Assembly: GCA_021527695.1 (NCBI GenBank) | Contig: JAKFAO010000001.1 | Coordinates: 62,001-126,000, forward strand | Direction of reading: 5' to 3' | Source: Naematelia aurantialba | Lineage: Eukaryota; Basidiomycota; Tremellomycetes; Tremellales; Naemateliaceae | Length of the DNA: 64,000 nt | Shown: positions 1-12,110 of the stretch, piece after piece | How the letters are laid out: each line of letters starts with the position of its first letter | Position numbering within the stretch: the first letter of the stretch is position 1 | Translations under genes and position numbers: made by a program | Notes under the pieces: generated by a model | Databases searched by the model: none | Told to the model about the DNA's origin: nothing | What the model saw: only the letters and a program-made list of their open reading frames with translations

Positions 1-438
1 CGATGGATCTATTCGAGATCTGGCCCAGCATGAAGATTCTCGACGGTTCCCCAGCCACTTCCAAGAGGCAGCGAAGTCACCATGCATGAAAGTGGAGACT
101 CACGATGGCATTTTAGTGCTCCGTGCCGCAGTCCTTAGGCAGATACACTCTGCAATGGTGTGGGATGAGCATACCCTACTCGATAGCCGACACAGGCTCG
201 GGCAAGTGTTTACTGGCAATTTCCAAACTTCGTGCCGAGAGTGCCACGAATGTGTGGCTGGAGCGGAACCAAATTCTCGAGGTGGGCGACGCTTGACCCC
301 CTCCAATCAACGAAGCGATTTTCTGTCCTTTCTGTCATTCTACCTCTGCATCCATTCGCCTGTCTTTATATATCTACTCGGCAAACAAAGCACATCCTAC
401 ACCTGCACTCTCGTAGCAACAGACTTGGACTAATCAAC
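1..438. other. Upstream region, no supported gene
   Basis: Several short overlapping frames are open here on both strands, but none shows a recognisable protein or a splice pattern. The last part, with a TATATA-containing stretch near 366-372, is probably the promoter and leader of the MIX17-type gene that starts at 439. Confidence 0.4.
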
Positions 439-1240
439 ATGCCTCGATCTGTGAGTTTGGGACTGGATGTGTCGGTGGGCAAGGGACGATGCTGACGAAC
501 GTTCTTTCCCTTGCCACCCTCTCCATTCCTCGCGATATGTACGACACACTCGCCTCTCTGTCTCCCTCTTCGATCTCTCATACTCACACGTCACTCGAAA
601 CAATCTGCCGTCGCTCTACTCCACTTGCTGTCCCTACCCACTTGTCCTGCGATGCTTTTGGCGCTTGTCACGCTCGTCACTGCGCTTTCCCCCGTAGTCC
701 GGCCGCTCTTCTGCTCGACCTGCGGCGCGCCCCTCGGCGCCAATGGGCCAGACCCGCTCCTCGTCGACCGCCGCGTACCCTCCCGCCCATGCCCCGGGGC
801 AGCACGTTCCCGCCCAGTCGATCCCGCAGCAGCGATCGCCGGGTGTCCTCGCGCAAGCGGCATCGACCATGGGCGGTGCCATGGCTGGTTCCGTCATTGG
901 GCACGGGATCTCACATATGTTGTTTGGTGGAAGGCCGGTGGACGCTGCAACTGCGCCCCCGCCCGAGCAGTATGCTCAGCAGGTCAGGGAGCAGACTGGA
1001 AGCTGCGACCAGACGGCAAAGGGTGAGTGCTGCTCTGCCTCCCAGCTTCCGGATGATCACGTCCTCCTGAACCTCTACTAACAGGCTCAGATTTCACCAA
1101 ATGCCTCGACGCTACCGGCGGCGACATGGGCGGATGTCAATACTATCTCGATGCGCTGAGTGAGTCCACTGGCGCGAAGATGAAGAGCGATTCGCTGACA
1201 CTTTGCAGAGGCGTGCCAGGCTGCCGCCAAGAACTACTAG
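439..1240 (+). CDS. MIX17: Twin-CX9C mitochondrial intermembrane-space protein (MIX17/CHCHD2-like)
   Basis: Predicted 145-residue protein of the CHCHD2/CHCHD10/Mix17 family, which is imported into the mitochondrial intermembrane space by the Mia40 disulfide relay and linked to respiratory-chain function. Four exons: 439-450, 698-1022, 1091-1159 and 1209-1240. The first codes only MPRS and joins across a 247-bp intron to an Arg/Ser/Ala/Pro-rich N-terminus. A Gly/Ala-rich hydrophobic segment (AASTMGGAMAGSVIGHG) typical of the family lies in the middle. The C-terminal CHCH domain has cysteines at about 107, 117, 128 and 138, spaced C-X9-C, X10, C-X9-C. The start was chosen because the MPRS exon gives the usual family N-terminus and fits phase 0. 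Seen: motif and splice sites. Family knowledge: import route. It converges on the SelW-like gene downstream. Confidence 0.88.
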
Positions 1241-1564
1241 GCGTCGACTATAAGCTGAAGGAGGACGACGCGGGAAGGACTGAACGCGAATCGCACATAT
1301 GCATTGGTTGAACTTTGCTACTCCTACAGCGGGCTTCGTCTCGTACTCTTGCGTCGTCTACAACTATGTCCAGGTTGGTATGACCACGTACAACCGTCGC
1401 TGTATCCAGGTCGTCCCTGGGGGGTAGTCCTGAGGAAGTCGAATATCGGGCGGAAGCGCTGACGACGCTGGTGTGCTCATGGCGCACACGCACTTGGCGA
1501 TGTGTCTGGGCAGGAGGCGTTGGCCAGGCGGCATTGACATGGGCTACACGCCTTGTACAGCTGG
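1241..1564. other. Convergent 3' spacer
   Basis: This lies between the stop of the MIX17-type gene (+) and the stop of the SelW-like gene (-). It probably holds both 3' untranslated regions. No separate gene could be supported. Confidence 0.5.
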
Positions 1565-2471
1565 CTACGGGGCGTTCTGCCGAATTCAGCGATGACCGTT
1601 TACAAACAAAGAGTACCCACCTTGTGGCCATGTGGCGTTTCGGAAGCCTTCACGTTGTGGACCTCCGAGTGGCCCAAGCCTCTTTCAGGCTGAATCAGGT
1701 TCCTGACTTTGGACTTGAGCACTTTGAGATCGGGAAACCCGCCCTCGGTCTGTGGCCATCAGTACTGATTTCGCTCTTGACAAGCGTGAGATCACAGAAT
1801 GTGCTTTCCTTGGACTGCTCCAAATTTCGCTGTACGCAGAGGTGCGATCACAGCCCATAACTCACCTTGCGATCCCATACCAATTCGTCGCCGTTGCCTC
1901 TGTCGAGCCAGACACGAAACTGACCGCCGGTATCAGGAGTCGCATGGGGGATGAGGGTGATGCTTCGTAACACTGGGGTGGGGAAGGTGAGCAGCAGCTC
2001 GGTCTGGTACCATGTTGAGCGGGGTGCCCTGAGATATTAGTTGGCAAGTGCGCGTATGGGGGAGGCGGGGTATTGTACCCAGGAGCTTAGAAGTAACATG
2101 AGAGGAGGGAGAAGAGCATTTAACGATAGAGGTGAGAGCTGAGCGCAGCGGAGAGGGAAGGAGGGAGAAGGGAGACGAGGGAAAGAAGCGACCGGGATAC
2201 GAAAGCGGGCGAGGGATCTCATATCTCCAGAAGAGACGCACCAGCGGCAGCGATCGCAGTACTCGATCGTGAGAGCGGGATACACTTTTCCAGGAGGGAC
2301 AATCTCCCCATCCCCCGCTACCTGCGCAACGCTCACAGCTGCCACACCAGACGCTGACGCGGCCTCGCCCAGCGGGGAAGCGGCAGCCATGGTCCCCGCC
2401 GCGGAGTCGTCGCTGAATGGCGCACAGTCGACGCACACCTCCTCAGGCGGATGATCATGTTGCGTGAACAT
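1565..2471 (-). CDS. Rdx/SelW-SelT-SelH family thioredoxin-like protein
   Basis: Predicted 177-residue protein of the Rdx family, the group of small thioredoxin-fold redox proteins that includes animal selenoproteins W, T and H. Four exons on the minus strand: 2471-2242, 2028-1866, 1749-1621 and 1576-1565. The diagnostic block is LTIEYCDRCRW, with the CxxC at about residues 72-75; the position that is selenocysteine in animals is cysteine, as expected in fungi. It continues as a family-like strand-helix region (WYQTELLLTFP, then GGQFRVWLDR and EGGFPDLKVLKSKVR). An extra N-terminal stretch of about 60 residues carries a second cysteine pair (CVDC, about 13-16). The last coding exon is only 12 nt and encodes NAP plus stop. 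Substrates of the family are poorly known and none is assigned here. Confidence 0.82.
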
Positions 2472-2816
2472 GGCTCGTATGCTCGGCTGTCCCCGCTCAG
2501 AGGCCAGGTGGATACGCCAAGCTGTCGACGTGGAATGGGAGTCACAGCAGCAACAGCCAAAATGAACAAATGGCACCATCCACCCACCGACTTTTTTTGA
2601 TCCCGTCCTCGACTTTCCAACGGAGATCAGCAGCATCTCCGCAAAGACGCGTTAAACCACCGCGTCGAGATTTCTAATTTCTTTCTCTCTGTTCTGCATC
2701 CAACGTATACTCGAGGACAGCAACCGACCAGCAGCTCCTGACGACCTCGGACGCAGCGAGCGGAGGAAAAGAAAATCACCTACAAGAGGCTTTTACTGGG
2801 CTAACCTGGCAAATTG
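2472..2816. promoter_or_regulatory. Shared divergent promoter region
   Basis: About 345 bp separate the start codons of the SelW-like gene (-) and the NASP-type gene (+). The region must contain both promoters and leaders. No specific factor site was recognised. Confidence 0.45.
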
Positions 2817-4351
2817 ATGAAAGATGTACGCTGGTGTCTAGCAGACCAGTCACACTTAGGCTCATCCCGCTTACAGGTCCACCGAGCCCCAACCATCAGA
2901 GCCCGCCCCAGCGGAGACAACGGCGGCAGTACCAGACACCGCTGACACTGACTCTGCTACTGCTTCCGCTGCCGAGCCCACCCCTGATCTCAAGACACAG
3001 GCGGACAAGCTCGTGGCAGAGGGAAAGAAGGCGATCGCGCTGAAACACTGGGAGGAGGGCGTGAGCAAGTATGCCGACGCCTTGGACATCATGTGAGCTG
3101 TCCCATTGGTCTTTCCCGCACAAGAGCTCACCGAGTAGGCGTCAGTTGGTTGGCGAGCAGGACCCTCAGATGGCGCCCCTGCTCTTGTCGTACGGCAAGG
3201 CTCTGTTTGAACTGGCATTCTCCCAACAAGGCGTGATGGGCAAGGAAGAAATCGACAAGCAGGCCGAGGAGACTGGTGCGTCCTAATTCAGCTCGACATG
3301 ATAAGTCAACTAATCGACTTCAGCTCGGAAAGCAGTGATCGACGATACCGGCGCATCCTCCTCGAAGATTGTCTTTTCTTCCGATTCTGTGCCACCGGAC
3401 GATGCAGAGGACACTGCCGAGAACCGGGAGGATGCCGAGCCACAAACAGAAGCTGCTGCAGGAGATACGAGCTTCGCTCAAAGCACTGGTGGCGAGGGCG
3501 GTGAGGAAGACGTCGACGAGCCGGAGGATGACTATAACGCCGCCTGGGAGGTACTGGACGTCGCGCGGAATATCTACACAAAGATGCTGGAAGGAGTTCC
3601 AGGCGGGGAGAAAGCGGACGAGAGATTGTGCCTGGCCGACTGCTACCTGTCTCTTGGAGACGTGAGTTGCGAGACTGGTGAGTCGGCTTCATTGCCGTGT
3701 CGCAGTCGTTGTGGCGTGTGAGCCCTGGCAATCGTGCTGACGGATGAACTAGAAAACTTTCCTCAGGCCGTGCAAGATTATACATCGGCGTTGGAGATCA
3801 AGTCGGCTCTCCTCCCTCCTTCATCACGTGCCCTAGCTTCTGTCCACTACCAATTAGCGACGGTCCTTGAATTTACTCCTGACAGACGGTCCGATGCGTT
3901 GTCCCACGTCGAACAAGCTCTTTCAGGTTTCCGCGCACGGTTGTCTGCTCTGCAAAGCACGGATGGCGCGACAGTCAGCGAGTTGGTAGGCAAAGACGTG
4001 GCGCAGGAGATCAAGGATGTCGAGGGTCTGATCGGCGACCTCGAAGTCAAGATTGACGAGCTCAAGACTGCGCCACCCGCCGAAGATCTCGTTTCAGAGT
4101 CGATCAACCACCTCCTTGGCTCGAATGGCGAGAGCAGTGCAGCTGGGGCAGTGGACGACAAGCCCGTCAATGATCTGACAAGTATGGTCAAGAAGAAGCC
4201 GAAAAAGAATGGTACGGCGCTGGCTGAGGTGCAAGAGATCAAACAGGCTGTGCAGGAGATGAAGCAGGTTCCAGAGGATGGCTCGGGGGCAGCGAAGAGA
4301 AAAGCGGAAGAGCAGGCGGAGGGGGAGGCGAAGAAGGTGAAGGCGGAGTAG
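2817..4351 (+). CDS. NASP/Sim3/Hif1-type histone chaperone (SHNi-TPR)
   Basis: Predicted about 440-residue histone chaperone of the NASP/Sim3/Hif1 family, which binds histone H3 or H3-H4 and hands it to chromatin-assembly factors. Exons: 2817-2833, 2877-3092, 3139-3275, 3324-3677 and 3753-4351. The first TPR (ADKLVAEGKKAIALKHW) is followed by one starting at LLLSYGKALFELA. A long acidic insert rich in E and D sits inside the TPR array, as in other NASP proteins. The SHNi-TPR part (CYLSLGDVSCETENFPQAV, then ALLPPSSRALASVHYQLA) and a predicted coiled coil follow. The tail is Lys-rich (KKKPKKN and KRKAEE) and could be a nuclear localisation signal. The first exon (MKDVRW) is the weakest part: it depends on a 43-bp intron, and the true start may lie elsewhere. 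Confidence 0.85.
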
Positions 4352-4673
4352 CGGGGTAGCTAAGGATGTGTCCTGTGTGAGATGTAGCCGTTGCTCTAGC
4401 ACGGAGCTGCTGTCCATGTAGTCGCATGTGAGAGTGTCCACATTCAGAGCACCTAAATGGAGCGCTTGGAGGCGAGACTGCTCGTATCGGCTGTGGGATG
4501 AAATTCCGCTTTGTTTGGGTTGCGGTGTTTGCCAGTACCGGCTGAACCATCCTGGCTCAGGAGGAACGCCGAGCGGCAGAGCTATTCAGACGTATGCATG
4601 GCTCATGACGTATGCATGGGACTGCGTTTTGGCTAGTGTATCGCTCTGTCCATGGGCAAGCCCGAGGAGCCAT
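4352..4673. other. Convergent 3' spacer
   Basis: This lies between the stops of the NASP-type gene (+) and OST3 (-). Nothing else was recognised, apart from a short direct repeat of tatgcatggct/tatgcatggga near 4592-4620. Confidence 0.5.
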
Positions 4674-6040
4674 CTAGAAGAGGAGGGAAAGTGGATACCC
4701 TCCATTCTTGATCTTGAAGAGCTTGATCAACAGACTGAACAGGACGACCAAGATCGCCAGCCAGAGGTAGACCCCTATACGCTGTTTGGTGGCGTTTGAT
4801 TGTGTGGGCACAAAGAGGGTGAGGGCGACGATGGAGAAGCTCAGCATGCCGTCTGGACGTCGTCAGCTTGGCTTTGACATATGCAGGACACGGGGTGTGG
4901 AGGTAGTGGTTGATATGATTCTCGGGGAGCCGACATGAAGTTTGCATCGGTGTGATGACTTGAGTCTGGCTTGTGTGGGATGCTGGATGCTGCTGCTGGA
5001 TGATCTGACGATGACTCACACAAACTCGCCACGACCTGACTCTCGAGACCGAGCTGGTTTTGGAATCCACCCGCAATCCAACTGGCTTTTCCATTCTGCA
5101 CCGCCACGTACGGCGCATTCTTGATCTTGTTCCACATGTACCCGCTGGTAAATGTGAGGATCAAGAGCAGCGACAGCGTGCCCCAGATGATCCGCGACTG
5201 CACCAGCGGGAGGAGGTAGGGCCCTAGCGTGTAGAGCGTGAACGCTCCTGCTGCTAGCGCCAAGGGCACGACAAGATACGGAACCGGATTGGTAGGAGTG
5301 TATAGATTGAATGGCTGTGGGACGAGGGTGTTGAGGAACCCGTGAAGGGGCGGCGCGGTCAGGCCACTGCATGGACAAGGCGATCAGCAGGTGCGACTGA
5401 CGGAGCGACGAAAGCGACAGGGTAGGTGTCATTGAAAATCAAGGGATCACACTCACTTTCTGTTCAGGTCGTACGTGATGACGGACAGCTTGTTGCCCTT
5501 GTTCGGACCAGACAGCGCTGGGTGGAACTGCACGGTCGGGGCGTTGCTCAATCCAAGCTACAGCATGATGATCAACAGTGCCGTTGTTCGTTCGCCTCAC
5601 AGCAGTGCAAAGACACCAACATACCCTCTGATACACTGCTTGACCGTCTGTAAAGTCTAGTTGAGCGAAAAAGTGCTGGTCCCGCACGTCCTTTGGCATC
5701 CGCTTCCAACTTGCTGCGACCTGCTGGTAGCTCGGGTCAAAGTCGCTATGCCGGTCAGCGCCAATGGTTGCCCACTTCAAGGTAACCCAGTGGTGCGAGG
5801 ATACCACGCTCAAACTCACTGGCATGGCGCGCATTTATAGCTGGCTGGAAGGGCGGTCAGGACGACGACCGCCGAGTAGTCTCGGTCGGGGGAGAGCAGC
5901 TGGTCGTACATCTCTGAAGTGAGGTGGATGATGCCGGTTTTGCTTCCAGCAGCGAGTGACGCCCAGTGCTCTGCATCCAGAGCCGCTGACAGTGTACTGG
6001 CTATCACCAGCAGCGAGGACAGATAGGCAAGGGACCGCAT
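4674..6040 (-). CDS. OST3: Oligosaccharyltransferase subunit OST3/OST6
   Basis: Predicted 322-residue subunit of the ER oligosaccharyltransferase, which attaches glycans to asparagine; OST3/OST6 is a membrane-bound oxidoreductase that holds substrate cysteines. Five exons: 6040-5820, 5745-5625, 5557-5457, 5366-5020 and 4852-4674. A cleavable signal peptide (MRSLAYLSSLLVIASTLSAA) leads into a thioredoxin domain with a CAPC active site at about residues 70-73, then DFDPSYQQVAASW. Four hydrophobic segments follow, starting at VVPLALAAGAFTLY, IIWGTLSLLLIL, MLSFSIVALTLFV and VYLWLAILVVLFSLL, matching the family's four transmembrane helices. The C-terminus (IKNGGYPLSLLF) is also family-like. The gene shares a short promoter with PRP31. 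OST3 and OST6 cannot be told apart from sequence alone. Confidence 0.92.
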
Positions 6041-6205
6041 TGCTGTTGACTAGAATGGACGAGTAAACCGCAGCGTACTTGGACATGAAATCGCGTTGGC
6101 AGCAGCGCGTGTTACTTTACTTCATCCCCCCTTTTACGCTCAGATTAGATGAAGTTCGCCACCTTCGATTCTTCAAGTTGTCTCTCTCTCTACCTTTGGC
6201 TCACC
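6041..6205. promoter_or_regulatory. Bidirectional promoter of OST3 and PRP31
   Basis: Only 165 bp separate the two divergent start codons. The stretch next to PRP31 (about 6120-6205) is rich in C and T, typical of a transcription start region in these fungi. Confidence 0.55.
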
Positions 6206-8038
6206 ATGTCTCTTGCAGACACACTCCTTGCCGACCTCGACGACTTGTCCGATGACGAGCCGGATATCAAGCCCACCGTACCCGAGGCGTCCGGGTCGGG
6301 ATTTGGCTCGATGCTGCCCCCGCCTCTGCCGGCCAAGGCGCTCGCCAAACGGGCTGCATCCGAGCTCGAGGCAGACGACGAGGACATGGATGAGAAGCCC
6401 AGTATAGAACCTGGGTTCGTGCCCGAGGGTGGTGTGCGGCCTGCAGAAGAGCTCGATCAGGAAGAAGTGGACAAGACGGATCTCAAAGGCGTGGCTGATG
6501 TCAGCTCGGTCGCGAAGCTCATGTCTGGCAAGAAGCTCAAGGACATCTTGGCGGTACGTTTTACGTCTTGTCACCTACATGCTTCAGAGGACTCGAGGCA
6601 TGAGAATCTGGACTGATGTACATTTTAGGATATTGCAAAGTACAGTGCAGCACCTTCCGACATGTCGGCGGCAGGCGGGCCTCTCGAGGAGAATGCAGAG
6701 TATCACCTCGTGGTCGCGGCGAACAACATGTCCGTCGAAGTCGACAATGAAATTCTGCTCGTGCACAAATTCATCCGAGATCACTATGCGCCGCGGTTTC
6801 CCGAACTGGAGCAGCTTATCACAGACCCTTGGACGTATGTCGCCGCCGTCAAAGGCATTGGCAACGCCGACGACTTGACGAAAACCCCACTGCCTAGCTC
6901 TTTACCTCCCGCCACCATCCTCTCCATCACCCTGACGGCCACGGCCACGCGGGGCCGCAAGCTCTCAGAAGCCGAATGGGTGACCGTCGAGCGCGCGACC
7001 GAGGTGGCGGCCGAGCTCCGCACGGCGCGAGAGACGATCTTTGCCTTTGTCGAATCCCGCATGGCGTCTGTCGCGCCCAACCTCTCCGGCATTGTCGGGA
7101 CCGGGATTGCGGCAAAGCTGCTCGGTCTGGCCGGTGGACTGCAGGCGTTCTCGCGCCAACCGGCGTGTAACATCATGTTGTTTGGCGCGATGAAAAAGTC
7201 GCTTGCCAACTCGCACTTGTCCGCAGCGAGCCAGCAACGGCATACAGGCTTCATTTTCCAGTCGCCCATTGTGCAGTCTGCTCAACCGGAAGACCGTCGC
7301 CGCGCTCAACGTGCAGTATCAGCGAAAGTATCGCTGGCGGCACGGATTGATGCCAGTAAGGGGTCGCGAGACGGCAGCTATGGGCGCAAAGTTCTCGGCG
7401 AGTTGCAGAAGCGTATCGAAAAGATGGCAGAGCCTCCTCCTAACAAGATCACAAAAGCGCTGCCGATCCCGCAAGAGACAAATCGGAAGAAGCGGGGCGG
7501 CAAGAGGTTAGTCACTCGATTTTGTCAGCTAAAGATCCATTGCTGACTTTTTCTGCAGAGCGCGAAAGCAGAAAGAGGCGTATGCACAGACAGAGCTGAG
7601 GAAGCAGCAGAACAGGATGGAGTTTGGCAGACCAGAGGAAGAGACGGGGGTGGACGACGAGACGATTGGGTTAGGTATGATCGGTGCGGGTTCTGGCCGT
7701 GTACGAGGAGAAGTGGTCGATGCCAGGTCAAAAGGTGAGACATCCACGTCCCACTTGCGAATGCTTGACAGAGTAAAAACTGACCCTTCTCAGCCAAGCT
7801 ATCACGCGCCAACAAGCTTCGCACGCAGATGCTCGGTCGTTCTGCCGTTTCGTCTGATGCTAAATCCGGTCTGTCCACCTCGTTGTCGTTCACGCCTGTG
7901 CAAGGTATCGAGATTGTCACGCCGAGTCTGTCTGCAGCTGCCAAAGTCCAGCAGGCAAACGAGCGCTGGTTCGCCAGCGGGACGTTTACGCACGTTCAAA
8001 AGGGGAGCAGTCTGCCTGGACAGGGGAGCTCTAAATGA
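6206..8038 (+). CDS. PRP31: U4/U6 snRNP protein PRP31
   Basis: Predicted 548-residue Prp31, which binds the 15.5K-U4 snRNA complex through its Nop domain and joins U4/U6 to U5 to form the tri-snRNP. Exons: 6206-6553, 6629-7506, 7559-7734 and 7794-8038. An acidic start (MSLADTLLADLDDLSDDEPD) is followed by the NOSIC region (YHLVVAANNMSVEVDNEI). The Nop domain contains PNLSGIVGTGIAAKLLGLAGGL and FGAMKKSLA, with the fungal equivalent of the human HTGFIFQSP block. The Prp31 C-terminal region has RKKRGGKR, QNRMEFG, a GLGMIG block and the ending THVQKGSSLPG. All splice phases fit. It is divergent from OST3 and in tandem with SEC59. Identification is secure. Confidence 0.96.
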
Positions 8039-8493
8039 TTTGCAAGGGGTAGTTGCACGTCTACTCCTGCTGTACATATAGTGTCCGTCCCCTACTTCCT
8101 AGGCGATGGGGCCATGTCCATTGCATCGTGTTGCATTATGCATTATGCATCAAACTGTGGTAGAGTTTGCTGATTACGGAGATTATTTTTGAAACCAGGA
8201 CACGTTTCAACAACGCTGTCGTCGTCGTCTTCGTCTTCGTTTTTATTCGTCTTTGTACAGTCTTTCTTTCAACATCCATCTGCGTTGACGATCGCAGCTC
8301 TGCAAGCTAGCTCCCTGGGGATATCATCTCGTGAGGACGTGACGGCAGCCTGGGATAGCCAGCTGTACAATCAGCCTCGGGCGTCAACGAGATCAGGGGC
8401 ATTGTTGTGTGACAAGCAAGACGACGTGTCCCTCGCCAGAGCGGCGAGAGCTATGCGTCCTGTACGTCGACCGTGGTTCTGGATAGAGATTCA
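8039..8493. other. Spacer between PRP31 and SEC59
   Basis: This tandem spacer probably holds the PRP31 3' end and the SEC59 promoter. It contains a short tandem TGCATTA repeat near 8132-8150 and a GTC/TTC trinucleotide-like run near 8217-8245. No gene was supported. Confidence 0.4.
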
Positions 8494-11400
8494 ATGACGC
8501 TACCTCGCCCAAATGCCAATGTCTCGCACCCTCATCACTCGCACCACCACCACCATAGAGCACCGCGACCACGACCTCGGTCCGAGTCTGCCTCTCGCTC
8601 CACCTCCTCGCCCTCGCCTCCCCCTTCTGCAACCGGCAGTGGGACAGCGGCACCCAGCATACGGCGGTCGGCCACGTCGACGCGGTCTGCTTCCGGTCGA
8701 GGCGGTCGACTCGTCATCGTGCCTCCACACCTGCCTGGCCCCGCCAGTCCGTTGACCAGCAGCGAGACGACGTACGGCGCGTCTGCCAGTAGCCCGGCCG
8801 GTCCTGAAGACAGCGCGAGCGAGCGGAACGGGGACTGGTTCGTTTCTGCCCTGGGAGATGAGACGGAGGTGGAAGCCGAAACCAAGAGGTCGAGCAGAAG
8901 GGCTACCCTAGGGCAACACAATGGAGACCGCGACGTGCCGGTCGAGCTCCTGTTGAACGACAAGTGCGTATTCGTACCTCACCAGCCAATCTATATACAT
9001 ATACTTGTTGTGCGACAAACTGACTACTCGCGTAGACTATCATCACCACCAGGATCTCCCAACATGCGTAACGCTACATCTGCACGACGCACGCCTACTC
9101 CCCTGCACGCCCATCCCATCCCGCCGAGCCGAGTCTTGTTGCCCTTTCGAATAGGTCTCCCACGGCGCAGGGGCAGCGGTACAGTGCGTAAAGGCAAAGG
9201 GCGTGCGTTCCCGCGGCTCGGCATCCCAGGCTTCACCTTGACCAGACGGCGCTGTGAGAACCTGCTGCTGTTGGGAGGTGTCGGGTGGGGCGCCTGGACG
9301 CTAGGCCATGGATGGCAGGAGCGCGCGCTTGCTGGAGGTGAGATACACACGCCAAACAATGTGCCCAATGTATCTCACACTACTCAGAGATCTCGTTGCT
9401 CCTCGGTCTATCGGTATGCTATAAAGCCCTTCGTTATAGACCCCAAGCAAGTTGCTTGTCCTCGCCTATACCACAACGCACATCATCCCCCGGTTTTCCA
9501 GGTCTGCAGGGCGGGGCAGTGCGGATGAGGGACCGCTCCGCTCATCACTCACATAGCCATGGTGCGAGTGGCTTCCTGGCAGGGTCGAATACTGTCCCGA
9601 AGGATGAGAGCAGAGGGCGCGCAGAGGTCAGTGGCGCTGGCAGTCCTGCAGAGAAGGGGGATTCTGGGCGTCGTGGGTGCATTTGGGGGACTGAGGAACG
9701 CGAATACAGGTAAGCGACGCGGCCTTCTAGGCTAACAGGCGCTAATGTGACCCCAGAGAATGCCCTGACGACGGTGTGCTGTTCGCACTCTGCCTCGCTC
9801 CGCTTGTCGCGTCAGCTATGCTGCATACCTCGTTGACGCAGCTGGCCAGCAACCCGTCGAGAGCAGTCCTTCCAGGATGGGAAATTGAGGCTCCTCTCGT
9901 CCTTCCCTCCACACCCATTCGCCAACTGCCAGGAAGAACATTCATCTTGCCGACCGACGCAATCCAAGCGCTTTCAGCACTCGCCACCTCGCGTCGGAAC
10001 CTCGTGCAGCTATTCACGTTGTGCTCATTTGTCCTCCTGGTGCAGCTCATCCGGTCCCTCCACTTGGAACGGAAGCTGGCTCGCACGAGCGTAACACCTG
10101 TGGCGGCGCAGGTTGGTGCACCAATGGAGAGAGAGGCTAGTGAGCCGTCGCGCGCGTCAATAAGCGGGACGTATTGGCTGCGAAGAGGCGAGTGGCGGCG
10201 CAACTTGAGTGTTGTCGGGTTTGCCTTTCTCGTCACGGCTGGATGCGTGGTGGTCAAGATTGCCACCGCGTACATCGGGCGAGGTGTCTGGAGCGGTGAG
10301 TTTTGCCACGTCGAGCATGCTGAGAATCGGCTGAGCTTCTGGTAGACATGTCGGCGTCCGACATCATCATAGCGACTTTGTTCTACCAGTTCAGTCTGTA
10401 CGTGTGTGTGCGGCTCGCAAGGCGCGGGTTCACCTTGGGCGAGTTGGCGGTCGTATGTAATGCTGCAACGGCGCTGTTCATGGAGACCGTCAACATGACA
10501 CGCATGAAGGTGGGTCATGCGTAGATACCCAGTGAAACGCTAACAAGGCTGGAGATTGCCATCCTGAGAACGCCGTATATCAAGACTTATCGCCTGCCAA
10601 CCCCTCTCTTGACGTTTCAGCTTGCTCTGATCCCGGGATCCCTCTTGGCTGGATTCCTCCTGTCCCCCCTGCTTTATCTCTCTCGGCACCTCGCGCAAAG
10701 ACCGGCACATCGCCTTCGATTCCCTCATGAAAAGCCGGTTCACCGACGGCTGCTCGCATTGGGGTTCTATGTGGGCGCAGCCCTGGTCTGTGGTGGGCTC
10801 GTCGGATTCTGGACACGTTGGTGCCTTGGCTGGAGGGATCCATGGGTATGGGTCATGTGGTTTCTCGTCGAAGGGAAGCGGGGATGGACACGGCCTGTTT
10901 TGATCAGTTACTGGGGAGCGCTAGCCGCCATCAGTGTGGCGGGATGGAATCGTCAGCTGTCCCGCGCTAGACGACATCGACGATACGTCGTTCCCGGCAC
11001 AAGGACGGCCGGTGATACCGGTCCTCCGACCACCAGCAACGGGACAAATTCAACACCAACGCCAAACGGACCGACGGACGGGCGATTGTCAGGCGTCGCG
11101 AACCAGATGATGAATGCTGCCGATCAGAGACTACCCACGTTAAGCGTCAATGCCAGACGCAAATTCTTCCACGGACTCGCGGTTGTCATGTTTGTTCCTG
11201 GCATCTCAGTGGATGTGAGTCCCCTGCGGTCTCTAACTCGCGTCTGTTCTACCGCTTGACACAAACTCGCGGCCGCAAGGAGCGCTAGGAGCACAAGCTG
11301 ATTTGTAAAGCCGGCATTTACGCATCTGTCCTTCTCGCTGGCATTTGCCGTGTTCAATTTCGCGGAGTATGTTCGATACTTTGCCCTGTGGCCGTTTGGC

Positions 11401-12110
11401 GTCAGCGTACACCTGTTCCTCAACGAGTTTCTCGATCACAAGGATTCAGGGACAGCCATACTGAGCCATTTCTATCTCTTGGCGGGCTGTGCATCGCCCT
11501 TGTGGCTCGAGGGGTGAGTCTGAGTTCACCTCCCGCTTTCATGTCCCTTCCCTCTCCTAGGTCTCTTCACTTTGGTACCCTCCCCTTCCTGCCTGTCATT
11601 CCTCCCGTCAGCAGTCGAAGATCGTGCTGATACGTGCCCAAAAGGCCGACCGAAATCCTATCGTACTTTGGCGTGTTATCCTTGGGCATCGGAGATGCAC
11701 TGGTAGGTCGTGCTAGATGCCGGGACCTCGTGAGCGCGCTGACCACGCTAGGCCTCAATCGTGGGTCGGCGATGGGGCCGCATCCGATGGTCCGCTGGGA
11801 GCGGCAAGACCGTCGAAGGGAGTATAGCGTTCTTCGCGTCTGTCATACTCAGCTCGGTGTTGCTCTGGGCTTTCGGACTCGCCAAGAGTTTCAACGTGAG
11901 TCGCGTCCGTCACCCCTGCCGGTGGGGATTAGGGGCAACCGGCGGAAACCGGAGGAAATGCAATATACCAGCTGACACGGAGGGGTGCAGATTGGTCCGT
12001 ATGCCGTCACGACGGCGCTGGTGAGCCTGCTGGAAGCCGTGTCGGCACAAAACGATAATCTCATCTTACCAATGTACGGCTGGGCGCTGGGGACATTGCT
12101 TGGCGTGTGA
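8494..12110 (+). CDS. SEC59: Dolichol kinase
   Basis: Predicted about 993-residue CTP-dependent dolichol kinase, an ER membrane enzyme that makes dolichyl phosphate for N-glycosylation, O-mannosylation and GPI anchors. Ten exons were placed: 8494-8963, 9036-9337, 9388-9709, 9757-10295, 10346-10509, 10555-11214, 11311-11513, 11645-11702, 11752-11895 and 11991-12110; the summed length is a whole number of codons. The N-terminal 170 residues are low complexity, with a His cluster. Many hydrophobic segments follow. The kinase core starts at RKFFHGLAVVMFVPG, continues through SLAFAVFNFAEYVRYFALW and LDHKDSGTAILSHFYLLAGC, and ends with GIGDALASIVGRRWG and GSGKTVEGS, the conserved CTP-binding parts. 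At about 990 residues it is longer than the yeast enzyme (about 520) because of the N-terminal extension. Confidence 0.93.
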